This document shows positions 49,980-58,642 of a stretch of 64,000 bases of DNA, one piece after another. Under the pieces are notes generated by a model. That model did no database searches. It worked only from the letters and a program-made list of their open reading frames with translations, and was not told where the DNA came from. The DNA is from Aldehydirespirator sp965204875 (lineage in GTDB: Bacteria > Actinomycetota > Acidimicrobiia > Acidimicrobiales > Aldehydirespiratoraceae), in contig OZ242020.1 in the NCBI GenBank assembly GCA_965204875.1, positions 558,001-622,000 on the forward strand. Direction: 5' to 3'. Position 1 is the stretch's first letter. Each line of letters begins with the position of its first letter. Position numbers and translations under genes: made by a program.

Positions 49980-51161
49980 TCAGCCCCCGCCGTGGATGTC
50001 GAGCCGGCGCACGGCCTCGGCGATGATGTCGACGGCGCGCTCCACGTCTGACTCGACGGTGGTGTGCCCCAGCGACAGGCGCAGCGACCCGCGGGCCAGA
50101 TCCCTGGGCACGCCCATCGCCGCCAGCACATGGGAGGGGTCCTGCGCGCCGCTCGAGCACGATGACGCGGCGGAGGCCCGAACGCCTGCCTCATCGATCA
50201 GGAACAGCAGCGCCTCGCTCTGCACACCGGCGATGCACACGTTGGCGATCCCGGCCGCGATATGGGCCCGGCTGCGGGTGTAGCGGGCCGCCGAGAGCAC
50301 CAGCCGGTCGCCGAGCCGGTCGCCGAGGCCGTCGATCAGCCTGTCGCGCAGCCGCGTCAGATCGATGATCTGCCTCTCGCGCAGCCTCATGAGTTCACCG
50401 AGGGCGATGGCGAAGGAGAACGCCCCGGCCAGGTCGGGAGTGCCGGCCCGACGCCCGCGCTCCTGGCCGCCGCCGGTGATCAGCGGCTCGAGCTCCACGC
50501 CCTCGCGCACGAACAGCGCGCCCGTGCCGACGGGCGATCCGACCTTGTGGCCCGTCAAGCTCACGAGGTCGTAGCCGTTGACCGCTTTGGCCAGGTCGAT
50601 CCAGTTCATGGCCTGCACTGCGTCGGTGTGCAGCAGGGCGCCGGGCGCCTCGTCGCGCACGATGCGGGCCACCTGCTGCAGCGGCGTGATCGACCCGGTC
50701 TCGTTGTTGACGGCGATCACCGAGACGATGGCCACATTGTTGTGGGAGCGCAGCACCTCCCTCAGGGACCCGAGATCGACGATGCCCCGCTCGTCCACGT
50801 CCACGAGGATCCCGCCGGAGCGCTGCACGGGATCGAGCACGGCGTGGTGCTCGGCCCTGGTGCAGACCGCCAGCGCTCCCTCCCCGGCGCGGGACAGCGC
50901 GCCCCGCACCGCCATGTTGTCGGCCTCGCTGCCCCCGGAGGTGAACACGATCTCGCCCGGGGAGACGCCGAGCGCCATGGCCACGGCCTCTCGGGAGGTG
51001 TCCAGGTCTTGGAGCGCCCGGCGGGCGGCGAAGTGGGATCCGGTGGGGTTGGCGTGGCTGCGGGCGGTGGTCGATATCCAGGCCTCACGCGCGGCCCGCC
51101 TCAACGGTGTGGACGCGGCATGGTCAAGGTAGATCTCGGCCGGCTCGAACACCGTGCCCAT
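49980..51161 (-). CDS. Cysteine desulfurase (IscS/NifS family)
   Basis: This PLP enzyme removes sulfur from cysteine and passes it as a persulfide to acceptors such as MnmA. The 393-residue protein begins EIYLDHAASTPLRRAAREAW, has the PLP-binding Lys in VSLTGHKVGSPVGTGALFVR and the mobile-loop Cys in RASAASSCSSGAQDPSHVLA. The adjacent mnmA gene points to tRNA thiolation; a NifU-like gene nearby also allows Fe-S roles. If the candidate selenoprotein is real, such a desulfurase could supply selenide, but that is speculation. Confidence 0.95.
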   Translation of the reverse strand: MGTVFEPAEIYLDHAASTPLRRAAREAWISTTARSHANPTGSHFAARRALQDLDTSREAVAMALGVSPGEIVFTSGGSEADNMAVRGALSRAGEGALAVCTRAEHHAVLDPVQRSGGILVDVDERGIVDLGSLREVLRSHNNVAIVSVIAVNNETGSITPLQQVARIVRDEAPGALLHTDAVQAMNWIDLAKAVNGYDLVSLTGHKVGSPVGTGALFVREGVELEPLITGGGQERGRRAGTPDLAGAFSFAIALGELMRLRERQIIDLTRLRDRLIDGLGDRLGDRLVLSAARYTRSRAHIAAGIANVCIAGVQSEALLFLIDEAGVRASAASSCSSGAQDPSHVLAAMGVPRDLARGSLRLSLGHTTVESDVERAVDIIAEAVRRLDIHGGG

Positions 51162-51193
51162 CCTAAGAGCGTGCCGACCCCGTCACCGGGGGC

Positions 51194-52117
51194 TCAGCCG
51201 AAGAGCTGCCGCAGGCCTACCCCGGATGCCCCGATCACCGATGCCGTCACGAATATCGCGGAGATCGCTGCTCCGAGGGCCACGGTGAGCCATTTCTTCG
51301 CCCCCAACTTCTCTAGGTTGAACATCGCCACGCCCATCAGGACGCCGGCGGCCAGACCGCCGAAGTGGCCGCCGATCGATATCCGCGGCACCAGCAGCGT
51401 GAGGGCGAGGTTGATGATCAGCAGAGTTCCCAGACCCGAGCGGAACAGGTTGCCGCCGATGGCGCGCTGCACCACGACCATGGCGCCCATCAGCCCGTAG
51501 ACCGCCCCCGAGGCGCCCACGGTTGGCGAGTCGGGTGACCACAGCATGACCCCGGCCGCGCCGCCGAACATGGACACCACATACAGCGACACGAACCGCG
51601 ACGCCCCGAAGCCCGACTCCAGCAGCTGGCCGAGCAGCCACAGCGCGTACATGTTGAAGGCCAGGTGGAAGATCCCGTCGTGCAGGAAGGCCGACGTGAC
51701 CAACCGGTAGTACTCCCCCGCGTCCACGCCGATCCGCTCTATGACCGTGCCACGCCTGACCAGAGCCTCGGCGAAGAGGCCGCCGTCGATGAGCACGTCG
51801 CTGTCCAGCCGGGTGATCCCCTGCGCCGAGCCGCTCACGGCGACCGAGTACAGGAACGCCGCCACGTTGAGCCCGAGCAGGACCCTGGTGGCGCGATACT
51901 TGAACTGGCCGCTCGGCGCATGACGGACGCCCGGGATCGACTTCGACCTGTGCGCGGCGGTGCACTCGGGGCAGTGGAAACCGACCGACGCCTGATGCAT
52001 GCACTCGGGGCAGATGGGCCGGTCGCAGCGCTGGCAGGTCACCCCGCCGCGCCGGTCGGGATGCTGGTAGCAGACCCGGTCGCGCGACCGGCCCACTATC
52101 TCCGGCTGCTCGCTCAC
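51194..52117 (-). CDS. Rhomboid-family intramembrane serine protease with N-terminal Cys-rich domain
   Basis: Rhomboid proteases cut membrane helices. The 307-residue protein has a Cys-rich N-terminus (VTCQRCDRPICPECMHQASV, FHCPEC) like a B-box zinc finger, then six helices with the catalytic Ser in TVGASGAVYGLMGA and the His in ISIGGHFGGLAAGVLMG. FHLAFNMYALWLLGQLLE is also typical. GTG 52117 fits the start of the Cys-rich domain. The gene sits 11 bp downstream of the NifU-like gene. Confidence 0.92.
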   Translation of the reverse strand: MSEQPEIVGRSRDRVCYQHPDRRGGVTCQRCDRPICPECMHQASVGFHCPECTAAHRSKSIPGVRHAPSGQFKYRATRVLLGLNVAAFLYSVAVSGSAQGITRLDSDVLIDGGLFAEALVRRGTVIERIGVDAGEYYRLVTSAFLHDGIFHLAFNMYALWLLGQLLESGFGASRFVSLYVVSMFGGAAGVMLWSPDSPTVGASGAVYGLMGAMVVVQRAIGGNLFRSGLGTLLIINLALTLLVPRISIGGHFGGLAAGVLMGVAMFNLEKLGAKKWLTVALGAAISAIFVTASVIGASGVGLRQLFG

Positions 52118-52128
52118 CGCTTGCTCTG

Positions 52129-52389
52129 TCAGAGCGAGACGAACGTCTCGCTCATGCCGACGGCGTTGACTTCGAGCACCTCGGTCACTCCCGGCACCCG
52201 GTCGCGCATGATCCGCTCGATTCCGGCCTTGAGGGTCTGAGTGGAGGCCGGGCAGGTCACGCAGGCACCCTGAAGCTCGACCGTGACCACACCGGTGGCC
52301 TCGTCCACGTCGATCAGGTCTATGTCGCCCTCGTCGGCCTGGATGGCAGGACGGATGATCTCGATGATCCTCTCCACTTCGGCTCTCAC
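52129..52389 (-). CDS. NifU C-terminal domain (Nfu-type) protein
   Basis: Nfu-type proteins carry a [4Fe-4S] cluster to apo-proteins. This 86-residue protein has VRAEVERIIEIIRPAIQADE, VELQGACVTCPASTQTL with the CxxC, and GIERIMRDRVPGVTEVLEV. GTG 52389 gives a family-like N-terminus. It ends 11 bp before the rhomboid start codon, so they are likely one transcript. A 230-bp intergenic region before it holds small repeats built from CTGGTCGAGC and GTCTGCCGTTCCGGT. Confidence 0.93.
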   Translation of the reverse strand: MRAEVERIIEIIRPAIQADEGDIDLIDVDEATGVVTVELQGACVTCPASTQTLKAGIERIMRDRVPGVTEVLEVNAVGMSETFVSL

Positions 52390-52622
52390 GGCCCACAGTC
52401 TCGCAGCGACCCGGCCGAACCCGACACCGCCGTCCCGCTCGAACGTCGTCGAGCGTGCTGGTCGAGCGTTGTCTGCCGTTCCGGTGAGGCGTCCTGGTCT
52501 GCCGTTCCGGTCGAGCATCCTGGTCGAGCCTCTTGGCGCCCGGCTCTAGCAAGCGCCACACGTGTTGCGCCACGCAGTGCGTCGGTCGAGCCTGGTAGCA
52601 CCCGACCTCTAGGCTCGCTGAG

Positions 52623-52853
52623 ATGAGCCTCGGCGTGCTGGCGCATCAGGGCGGCTGGGACGAGGCGCTGCTCGTGGCCGCTCCCGTGCTGCTGTTCGCC
52701 GCGCTCGTATGGCAGGCCAAGCGGCGCGCCACCAGGCAGTCCCACGAGGCCAACGGCGACACGGGGGCCGACGCGCCTGCCCGCGACGCGCACGGCAGCG
52801 ACACCGGAACCGACACGCCCGCCCGCAGCGAGCGCGGCAACGCCGGCGACTGA
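52623..52853 (+). CDS. Small membrane protein
   Basis: The 76-residue product starts MSLGVLAHQGGWDEALLVAA, with one transmembrane helix (ALLVAAPVLLFAALVWQA), a basic stop-transfer KRRATRQ and a hydrophilic tail with APARDAHGSD and TPARSERGN repeats. The AHQGGWDE motif before a helix occurs in small actinobacterial membrane proteins that I recall only as uncharacterised. No function is assigned. Confidence 0.6.
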   Translation: MSLGVLAHQGGWDEALLVAAPVLLFAALVWQAKRRATRQSHEANGDTGADAPARDAHGSDTGTDTPARSERGNAGD

Positions 52854-52895
52854 CTCGCCGGCGGCTGACTACTGGGCTGACTGCTCGGCGGCTGA

Positions 52896-54167
52896 CTACT
52901 GGGCGCTCACGTCGGCGCCGAGCGAGGCCAGCTTGCCGGCGAGGTCGTCGTAGCCTCGGGCGACGTGCTGCGCATCGCTCACCACCGTCGTGCCCTCGGC
53001 ACCGAGTCCCGCGACCACGAGCGCCGCACCGGCCCTGATGTCGTGCGCCCTGACCGGCGCTGCAGAGAGCCGCGCCACACCCTGCACCACGGCGTGGTGG
53101 CCCACGGTGCGGATGTCGGCGCCCATGCGGCGCAGCTCGTCCACGTAGCGGAAGCGGCCCGCGAAGACGTTCTCGGTGACTATCCCCACCCCCGATGCCA
53201 GCGCCAGCAGCACCACGAGGAAGGGCTTGTAGTCGGTGGACACCCCCGGATAGGGCAGGGTGGAGCAGTCCAGCGAGTCGAGGCGCCGGGCCGCGATCGC
53301 CCGGATACCGCCGTCAAGGGGGGTTATCACCATCCCCATGCGGCCGAGCGTGGCGCACAGGCGCTCCATCTGGGCGTAGCGGGCGCCCTCCACCACCACC
53401 TCGCCGCGAGCCGCTCCCAGCGCCGCCAGGTAGGTGGCCGCCACGATGCGGTCGGGGATCACCCGATGGTCTGTGGCGTGCAGTCGCTCGGTGGACCCCG
53501 GCCCGTCAACGGCGAGCGTGGCCGAACCGGCGCCGGAGATCGTGGCGCCCATGCTGCTCAGGAAGTCGCAGAGGTCGACGATCTCGGGCTCGCGGGCGGC
53601 GTTCTCGATCACCGTGGTGCCCTTGGCGGCGACCGCGGCCATCAGCAGGTTCTCGGTGGCCCCCACGCTGGGGTACTCGAGCATGATGCTGGATCCGATC
53701 AGGCCCGAGGCTCTGGCCTCGATGTTGCCGTGTACCACATCGATGCTGGCACCCAGCTCCTCGAGCCCGCGAACGTGCATGTCGACGGGACGTGGGCCGA
53801 AGTCGTCGCCGCCGGGCAGGGCCACCGTGGCCTGGCCGCAGCGTGCCAGCATCGGCCCGAGCACTGCCACCGAGGCCCGGAACCGCTCCACCGTCTCGTA
53901 GGGGGCGACCGGATTGATCTGCGCGGGGACGTCGATGCACAGCACCCCGTCATGGGTGCGGTCCCATTCGACGGTGCAGCCGGCGGCACGCAACAGCTCG
54001 GCCATGAGGCGCACGTCCACGATGCGGGGCACGTTGCCGAGCCGGTAGCGCCCCTGCGCCAGCAGCGTGGCGGCCATGAGCTTGAGCACGGAGTTCTTCG
54101 CCCCCGCGACCGCCACCGTGCCCTCGAGCGGCGCCCCGGAGCGAACGACTATCCGATCGGCCGCCAC
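52896..54167 (-). CDS. murA: UDP-N-acetylglucosamine 1-carboxyvinyltransferase (MurA, Asp type)
   Basis: MurA makes the first committed peptidoglycan precursor from UDP-GlcNAc and PEP. The 423-residue sequence has GAKNSVLKLMAATLLA, RFRASVAVLGPMLAR, and the active-site loop LPGGDDFGPRPVDMH. At the position of the usual catalytic Cys (GGCxIG) it has Asp121. MurA enzymes with Asp there, as in mycobacteria and chlamydiae, resist fosfomycin, so the same is expected here. RRMGADI and DIRAGAALVVAGL are also standard. Confidence 0.97.
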   Translation of the reverse strand: MAADRIVVRSGAPLEGTVAVAGAKNSVLKLMAATLLAQGRYRLGNVPRIVDVRLMAELLRAAGCTVEWDRTHDGVLCIDVPAQINPVAPYETVERFRASVAVLGPMLARCGQATVALPGGDDFGPRPVDMHVRGLEELGASIDVVHGNIEARASGLIGSSIMLEYPSVGATENLLMAAVAAKGTTVIENAAREPEIVDLCDFLSSMGATISGAGSATLAVDGPGSTERLHATDHRVIPDRIVAATYLAALGAARGEVVVEGARYAQMERLCATLGRMGMVITPLDGGIRAIAARRLDSLDCSTLPYPGVSTDYKPFLVVLLALASGVGIVTENVFAGRFRYVDELRRMGADIRTVGHHAVVQGVARLSAAPVRAHDIRAGAALVVAGLGAEGTTVVSDAQHVARGYDDLAGKLASLGADVSAQ

Positions 54168-54179
54168 CTCGCCATCCTA

Positions 54180-54345
54180 TTGGCCGGACCGGAACCGACG
54201 ATGACCCCGGCAAAGCCGTGACCGTCCCACGGATAGTGCTACGCGGCAGCGAGACCCGGAGATTGGCCGGACCGGAACCGACGATGACCCCGGCGAAGCC
54301 GTGACCGTCCTACGGATAGTGCTACGCGGCAGCGAGACCCGGATG
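54180..54345. repeat. 83-bp tandem duplication between murA and the MFS gene
   Basis: Two 83-bp units begin at 54180 and 54263 (text such as TTGGCCGGACCGGAACCGAC) and differ at only a few bases. The second copy ends at the MFS start codon. The unit is not a multiple of three and duplicates the 5' region of that gene, including any promoter. Confidence 0.9.
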
Positions 54346-56019
54346 AGAGCCGAGCAGGCCGCCCGGCGCGAGCCCCGCCGCGACATCGTCGCGGAGCGGG
54401 CGGTCGGCACCGACCTCTTCGAGGCACGCGAGGGCCCGTTCCAGCACTACCAGCGGCGGCTCGATCTGCTTCACACCGGCGCGGGCGGCTCGGACGGGTC
54501 TGCCGACACGGGTTTCGATGACCCCGGCGCAGGTGAATCGACAGCGCCGGCTGGTGCTGATTCTTGGGAGTGGGAGCTAGTCGAGACCACCTCGTACCGC
54601 CTCGCCGTTCCGGTGTGGGGCTGGCTGTTCCATTTCCCCGTCCGGCGGGCGCTGCTGCGGCGCCGGGACGGCTACGGCTACTGGTGGGCGCCCGCAGACC
54701 GGCTCGATGCCCGCACCGCCACCGTGCTCGGGCTGCTTTGCACCATGCAGGTGGTGGACGGCTACCTGGGCACGGTGCTCACCCAGACTCTGACGTTCGC
54801 GGCCGACGAGTTCGGCCACGGCAACACGGCCCAGGGGGTTGTGCTGGCGGTGGTGCGGGCAGGGGTGCTGATCGCCCTGGCAACGGTGGCGCTCGCGGAC
54901 CGCCACGGTCGGCGGCGACTGCTGCTGGCGTCGGGGCTCTGCAGTTGCATCGTCACCGCGCTCGGGGCGCTGTCGCCGGGACTGCTGTTCCTGGGCGGCA
55001 CGCAGCTGGTCGCCAGAGGGCTGTCCACCGCTCTGGGGGTGCTGATCGTGATCGTCGCCGCCGAGGAGATGCCGGCTAGGTCGAGAGCCTGGGCGCTGTC
55101 GGTGCTGGCGCTGTGCGCGGGGCTGGGCGCGGGCATGGCGGTGTGGGTGCTCCCAGTGGCGGACCTGCACGTGTCGGCATGGCGCGCCGTGTATGTCGTG
55201 CCGCTGGCCGGGCTGGCCGCGGTGACATGGGCAGGCCGCCGGCTGCCCGAGAGCCGCCGCTTCGAGGCCGCCGCAGACCGCGACACGCCATCCGATACCC
55301 AAGCCCACCCCCGAGCCGCCGACGCCCTGCTCGAGTCCGGCACCAACACGCCTGCCAAACCACCAACACGCCTGCCAGACGCCGACGCGAACGCATCCGA
55401 AGCCCTGTCAGAGGCCAGGTCGCGGCGGCGTCACCGCCTGGTGCTCCTGGCCTGTTCGGCCTTTCTGATCGCCATGTTCGCAGCGCCGGCCTCGGGGCTG
55501 CAGAACGACTTCCTCAAGGACGAGCGGGGCTTCTCCGCCGGAGCGATCTCGCTGTTCACGATCACCACGAGCACACCGGCGGGCCTGGGCATCCTGGCGG
55601 GCGGCTACCTGGCAGACCGCAGGGGCCGCCGCCCCGTCGGCGCGGCCGGGCTTGTGCTGGGAGCGCTCGCTGTCGCGGGCGCCTTCTTCACCGACGGCGC
55701 CGTGCTGTGGCTATTGACGCTCGGCGGGGTGATGCTCGGCGCTGCGGTCGTGCCCGCGCTGGGGGTTTACGGGCCCGAGCTGTTCGGCACCCACAGCCGG
55801 GGCCGGGCCAACGGCCTCATCACCACGGTGGGCGTGGCGGGCAGCGCGGCAGGCCTGTTCGCAGCGGGCTGGCTCTCGGACACGCTCGACGGCCGCCTGG
55901 GACCCGCCCTGGCACTGCTAGCCGCAGGCCCGCTGGCCGTCGCCGTGCTGGTGCTCTGGAAGTTCCCCGAAACAGCAAGAGCAGAGCTAGAGGACCTCAA
56001 CCCCGAGGACGCCCGATAG
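54343..56019 (+). CDS. Major facilitator superfamily transporter
   Basis: This permease has 12 predicted helices in two halves. The conserved loop motif DRHGRRRLL (after helix 2) and its counterpart LADRRGRRPVG (second half) identify an MFS carrier, perhaps a metabolite or sugar porter. The cytoplasmic N-terminus is about 100 residues longer than usual and includes a Gly/Ala/Asp-rich segment. The central loop holds a duplicated NTPAKPPTRLP/NTPAK-like stretch. I took ATG 54343, since the GTG at 54301 lies in the duplicated leader; both keep the frame. Confidence 0.82.
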   Translation: MRAEQAARREPRRDIVAERAVGTDLFEAREGPFQHYQRRLDLLHTGAGGSDGSADTGFDDPGAGESTAPAGADSWEWELVETTSYRLAVPVWGWLFHFPVRRALLRRRDGYGYWWAPADRLDARTATVLGLLCTMQVVDGYLGTVLTQTLTFAADEFGHGNTAQGVVLAVVRAGVLIALATVALADRHGRRRLLLASGLCSCIVTALGALSPGLLFLGGTQLVARGLSTALGVLIVIVAAEEMPARSRAWALSVLALCAGLGAGMAVWVLPVADLHVSAWRAVYVVPLAGLAAVTWAGRRLPESRRFEAAADRDTPSDTQAHPRAADALLESGTNTPAKPPTRLPDADANASEALSEARSRRRHRLVLLACSAFLIAMFAAPASGLQNDFLKDERGFSAGAISLFTITTSTPAGLGILAGGYLADRRGRRPVGAAGLVLGALAVAGAFFTDGAVLWLLTLGGVMLGAAVVPALGVYGPELFGTHSRGRANGLITTVGVAGSAAGLFAAGWLSDTLDGRLGPALALLAAGPLAVAVLVLWKFPETARAELEDLNPEDAR

Positions 56020-56028
56020 TGTATCCTC

Positions 56029-56265
56029 ATGAATATGAGGCGTATACAGCTTTATCTCGATGACGATACTGATGACGCTCTATCGGCCAAAGCTGCCAGC
56101 CGCGGACTCTCACGCTCAGCGCTCGTGAGAGATGCTGTGCGGTCGGCGCTCAGCTCTGAGCTAGCCATGCTTGGAGATCCGATGGATGAGTTGGTCGGCG
56201 CCGTGGACGTCGAACTTGAACCCGATCACGACCCCGAAGCCGTCATCTACACAACGGACACATGA
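56029..56265 (+). CDS. Ribbon-helix-helix antitoxin (VapB-like)
   Basis: The 78-residue protein starts MNMRRIQLYLDDDTDDALSA and continues ASRGLSRSALVRDAVRSAL, a ribbon-helix-helix DNA-binding domain. The acidic C-terminal tail (AVDVELEPDHDPEA) is the likely toxin-binding part. It overlaps the PIN toxin gene by ATGA, which supports a toxin-antitoxin operon that represses itself. It follows the MFS gene by 9 bp. Confidence 0.9.
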   Translation: MNMRRIQLYLDDDTDDALSAKAASRGLSRSALVRDAVRSALSSELAMLGDPMDELVGAVDVELEPDHDPEAVIYTTDT

Positions 56266-56657
56266 GGTTCGTCGACACTTCCTTCTGGATCGCACTGCTA
56301 GTCCCGGCCGATCGCTTCCACGACGATGCCTCGCAGTTGTGGAGCACCGACCGAGGCCCGCTTCGAACCTCGAATCTGGTTGCCGGAGAGACTTGGACCT
56401 GGATACGACGCCGAGCGGGCCATGCCCAAGCTCTGCGCTACAGGACCATGCTCGGCCGCTCGGCCCGCGTGTCGGTTGCTTTCGTCAACTCGGCTGTGGA
56501 CGAGCGGGCCTGGGAATGGCTGGCCCGCCGTGACGCGCGCTCATACTCCTATGTTGACGCCACCAGCTTCGAACTCATGCGCCGTGAACGTATAACCGAA
56601 GCCCTCGCGTTCGACGGCGACTTCAGTGCTGCCGGCTTCATCGAAGTACGGCCTTGA
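56262..56657 (+). CDS. PIN-domain toxin (VapC-like)
   Basis: PIN toxins are Mg2+-dependent RNases, usually cutting tRNA or rRNA. The 131-residue sequence has the first Asp in MRFVDTSFWIALLVPADRFH, Glu in NLVAGETWTWI, Asp in SYVDATSFELM and a last Asp in ALAFDGDFSAAGF, the usual four acidic residues. It overlaps the antitoxin gene and ends 170 bp before the Fic gene. Confidence 0.9.
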   Translation: MRFVDTSFWIALLVPADRFHDDASQLWSTDRGPLRTSNLVAGETWTWIRRRAGHAQALRYRTMLGRSARVSVAFVNSAVDERAWEWLARRDARSYSYVDATSFELMRRERITEALAFDGDFSAAGFIEVRP

Positions 56658-56827
56658 CCTACTATTGAGCCGCTGAGGGTAAGACCAACTACGTAGCGGT
56701 ACAGGAGGCTCGATAGACTCCGTTTTCTTACCGTTTGCGAGGATTTGTCGCCCTGCCGACCCCTCACGGTGCTAATTCGGCCTGAAAACTGACGGTTTGC
56801 AGGCTTAGGGGCCGGTAGCGTACCGCT

Positions 56828-58336
56828 ATGGCACGTGTCGGCAGGGTGAGATGGCCCACGGGTCCTCGCACGGTGTTCTTCGACGACGCGGCCGGCAGCA
56901 CGACCCTGTCGAGAGCCGTCGGCGAGGGTCGGATCAGGCGACTCGCCCCAAAGATCTACACCGCCGACCTGAGGAGCGACGCCTCTGAGATCGTGCTGGC
57001 AAATCCGTGGCGGATCCTGGCCAGGCTCTGTCCCGCCGCTGTGATCGTTGACCGGTCGGCTGCGGAAGGCGGCCGGATCACCGGCGGTGTGCTGTTCGTG
57101 GCCGCAGACACGACCCGCCGACGGATCTCGCTGCCGGGGTTGGAGATCAGGATACGCCACGGCGTTGCGGTGACCGAGGCGGTCCCGGATCCCGTGTGGC
57201 CCGAGGGACTCCACATGTCGAGCGCAGCCAGGACATTGCTGGACAATCTGGTGAGATCAAGGGGGCGGCGGGGTCGTGTCCCGCGGACGCTGTCACGGCG
57301 CGAGGTCGAGGACTGGCTCGCCGGCAAGGCCATCGCCTGGGGGCCGGATCGTGTTGAGCGACTTCGCCAGGACTGCCACGAGTTGGCGCCCGTGCTGGCC
57401 TGGCAGGGGGACTTGACAGAGGTTGACGAGTTATTCGCCCAACTCCGCGGCATAGACCCGGTGCGACGTGGTGCCGGTGACATGTTCCGAGCCTTCGTTT
57501 CGGGCGCGCCGTGGGACGAGCGTCGCCTCAAACTCTTTGACACGGCCTGCGATTCGCTGGCGAACCTTCCCGCGAGTGTGCCGAAACACTTCCCGATGTC
57601 GGATCTGGACGGAGAACTGCCGTTCTATGAGGCCTACTTCTCGAACTACATCGAGGGCACCGTCTTCACTGTGAACGAGGCCCGCGAGATCATCGAATCT
57701 CAACGGCCGCCAGCCGACCGCCCGCAGGACGGGCACGACATTCTCGGCACCTATCGCTGTGTGGCTGATCCAGTCGGACGGGCGACGGCCTCGAGCGACC
57801 CCGACGAGTTGATGTCGTATCTGCGAGCGCGGCACAAGACCATCCTGGCTGGACGTCCGGATCAGCGTCCCGGTGACTGGAAGAGCCTGCCGAATCAAGT
57901 CGGGCTTTACCAGTTCGTTGCCCCGGAACTCGTGGAGGGCACGCTGCGCAAGGGGTTGAGTGCGGTGGGCCGCCTCCCGCCGGGCATCGCCCGGGCGCTG
58001 TATGTGATGTTGGTCGTGGCCGAGGTGCATCCGTTTACCGACGGCAACGGAAGGGTGGCGCGAGTGATGATGAACGCCGAGCTATCCAGCGTCGGCGATG
58101 CCCGTATCGTCATTCCCAACGTCTACCGGAACGAGTACGTCTCCGCGCTCCGGCGAGTATCGACATCAAACGGCAATGTCGCGGCGCTTGTGGCAGTGAT
58201 GGTGCATGCATGGCGCTGGACAGCCGCGATGCCATGGTCCGACCGAGCAGCAACACAAGGACAACTTGAAGCAACGCACGCCCTACTGGACTCAACAGAC
58301 GCCCAGAACACAGGAGTAAGACTGACCCTGCCATAG
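56828..58336 (+). CDS. Fic-domain protein with AbiEi-like N-terminus
   Basis: Fic proteins transfer AMP (or other nucleotide parts) to hydroxyl side chains. The 502-residue product has the catalytic motif VHPFTDGNGRVARVM (His near residue 401) and, about 130 residues before it, FSNYIEGTVFTV, which fits the class II inhibitory helix (S/T-xxx-E-G/N). The first 175 residues (GRIRRLAPKIYTADL, then AARTLLDNLV) resemble the AbiEi winged-helix antitoxin family. This suggests a self-regulated toxin-like enzyme. It follows the VapBC pair, but I see no partner gene. Confidence 0.85.
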   Translation: MARVGRVRWPTGPRTVFFDDAAGSTTLSRAVGEGRIRRLAPKIYTADLRSDASEIVLANPWRILARLCPAAVIVDRSAAEGGRITGGVLFVAADTTRRRISLPGLEIRIRHGVAVTEAVPDPVWPEGLHMSSAARTLLDNLVRSRGRRGRVPRTLSRREVEDWLAGKAIAWGPDRVERLRQDCHELAPVLAWQGDLTEVDELFAQLRGIDPVRRGAGDMFRAFVSGAPWDERRLKLFDTACDSLANLPASVPKHFPMSDLDGELPFYEAYFSNYIEGTVFTVNEAREIIESQRPPADRPQDGHDILGTYRCVADPVGRATASSDPDELMSYLRARHKTILAGRPDQRPGDWKSLPNQVGLYQFVAPELVEGTLRKGLSAVGRLPPGIARALYVMLVVAEVHPFTDGNGRVARVMMNAELSSVGDARIVIPNVYRNEYVSALRRVSTSNGNVAALVAVMVHAWRWTAAMPWSDRAATQGQLEATHALLDSTDAQNTGVRLTLP

Positions 58337-58642
58337 CGCGTCCGTCCTGAAACGACCACGAGGATGCCACGATGCCCAACCAAGCCGCAGCGGTCGCGCC
58401 CGGCCCCGTAGACTGATGGTCATGGCCGACTCGAGCCTGAGGCACGCCACTGGCAAGGTCGGGAGCACAGCAGCAGCCGGGCGCATCACCGATGTCTTGG
58501 GCGAGTGCCAGGAGCATGAGGAGCGTGCGAAAGGGACGAGTTGTACCTGTCACAACACGTGCGCGAGCGCTGGAGCAACTGGCTTGCCCAGCGCAGCCTC
58601 ATCACCTAGAGGCCATGGGGTCTCATTCGGGCGACCGGCGCC
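58337..58642. other. Non-coding gap before the enoyl-CoA hydratase gene
   Basis: This 306-bp stretch has only a weak 70-codon frame from 58416 without family-like features. A TAGACT box 7 bp before an ATG at 58422 is a possible leaderless promoter, but the frame it would serve (MADSSLRHATGKVG) resembles nothing known. No RNA gene or repeat was seen. Confidence 0.5.
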
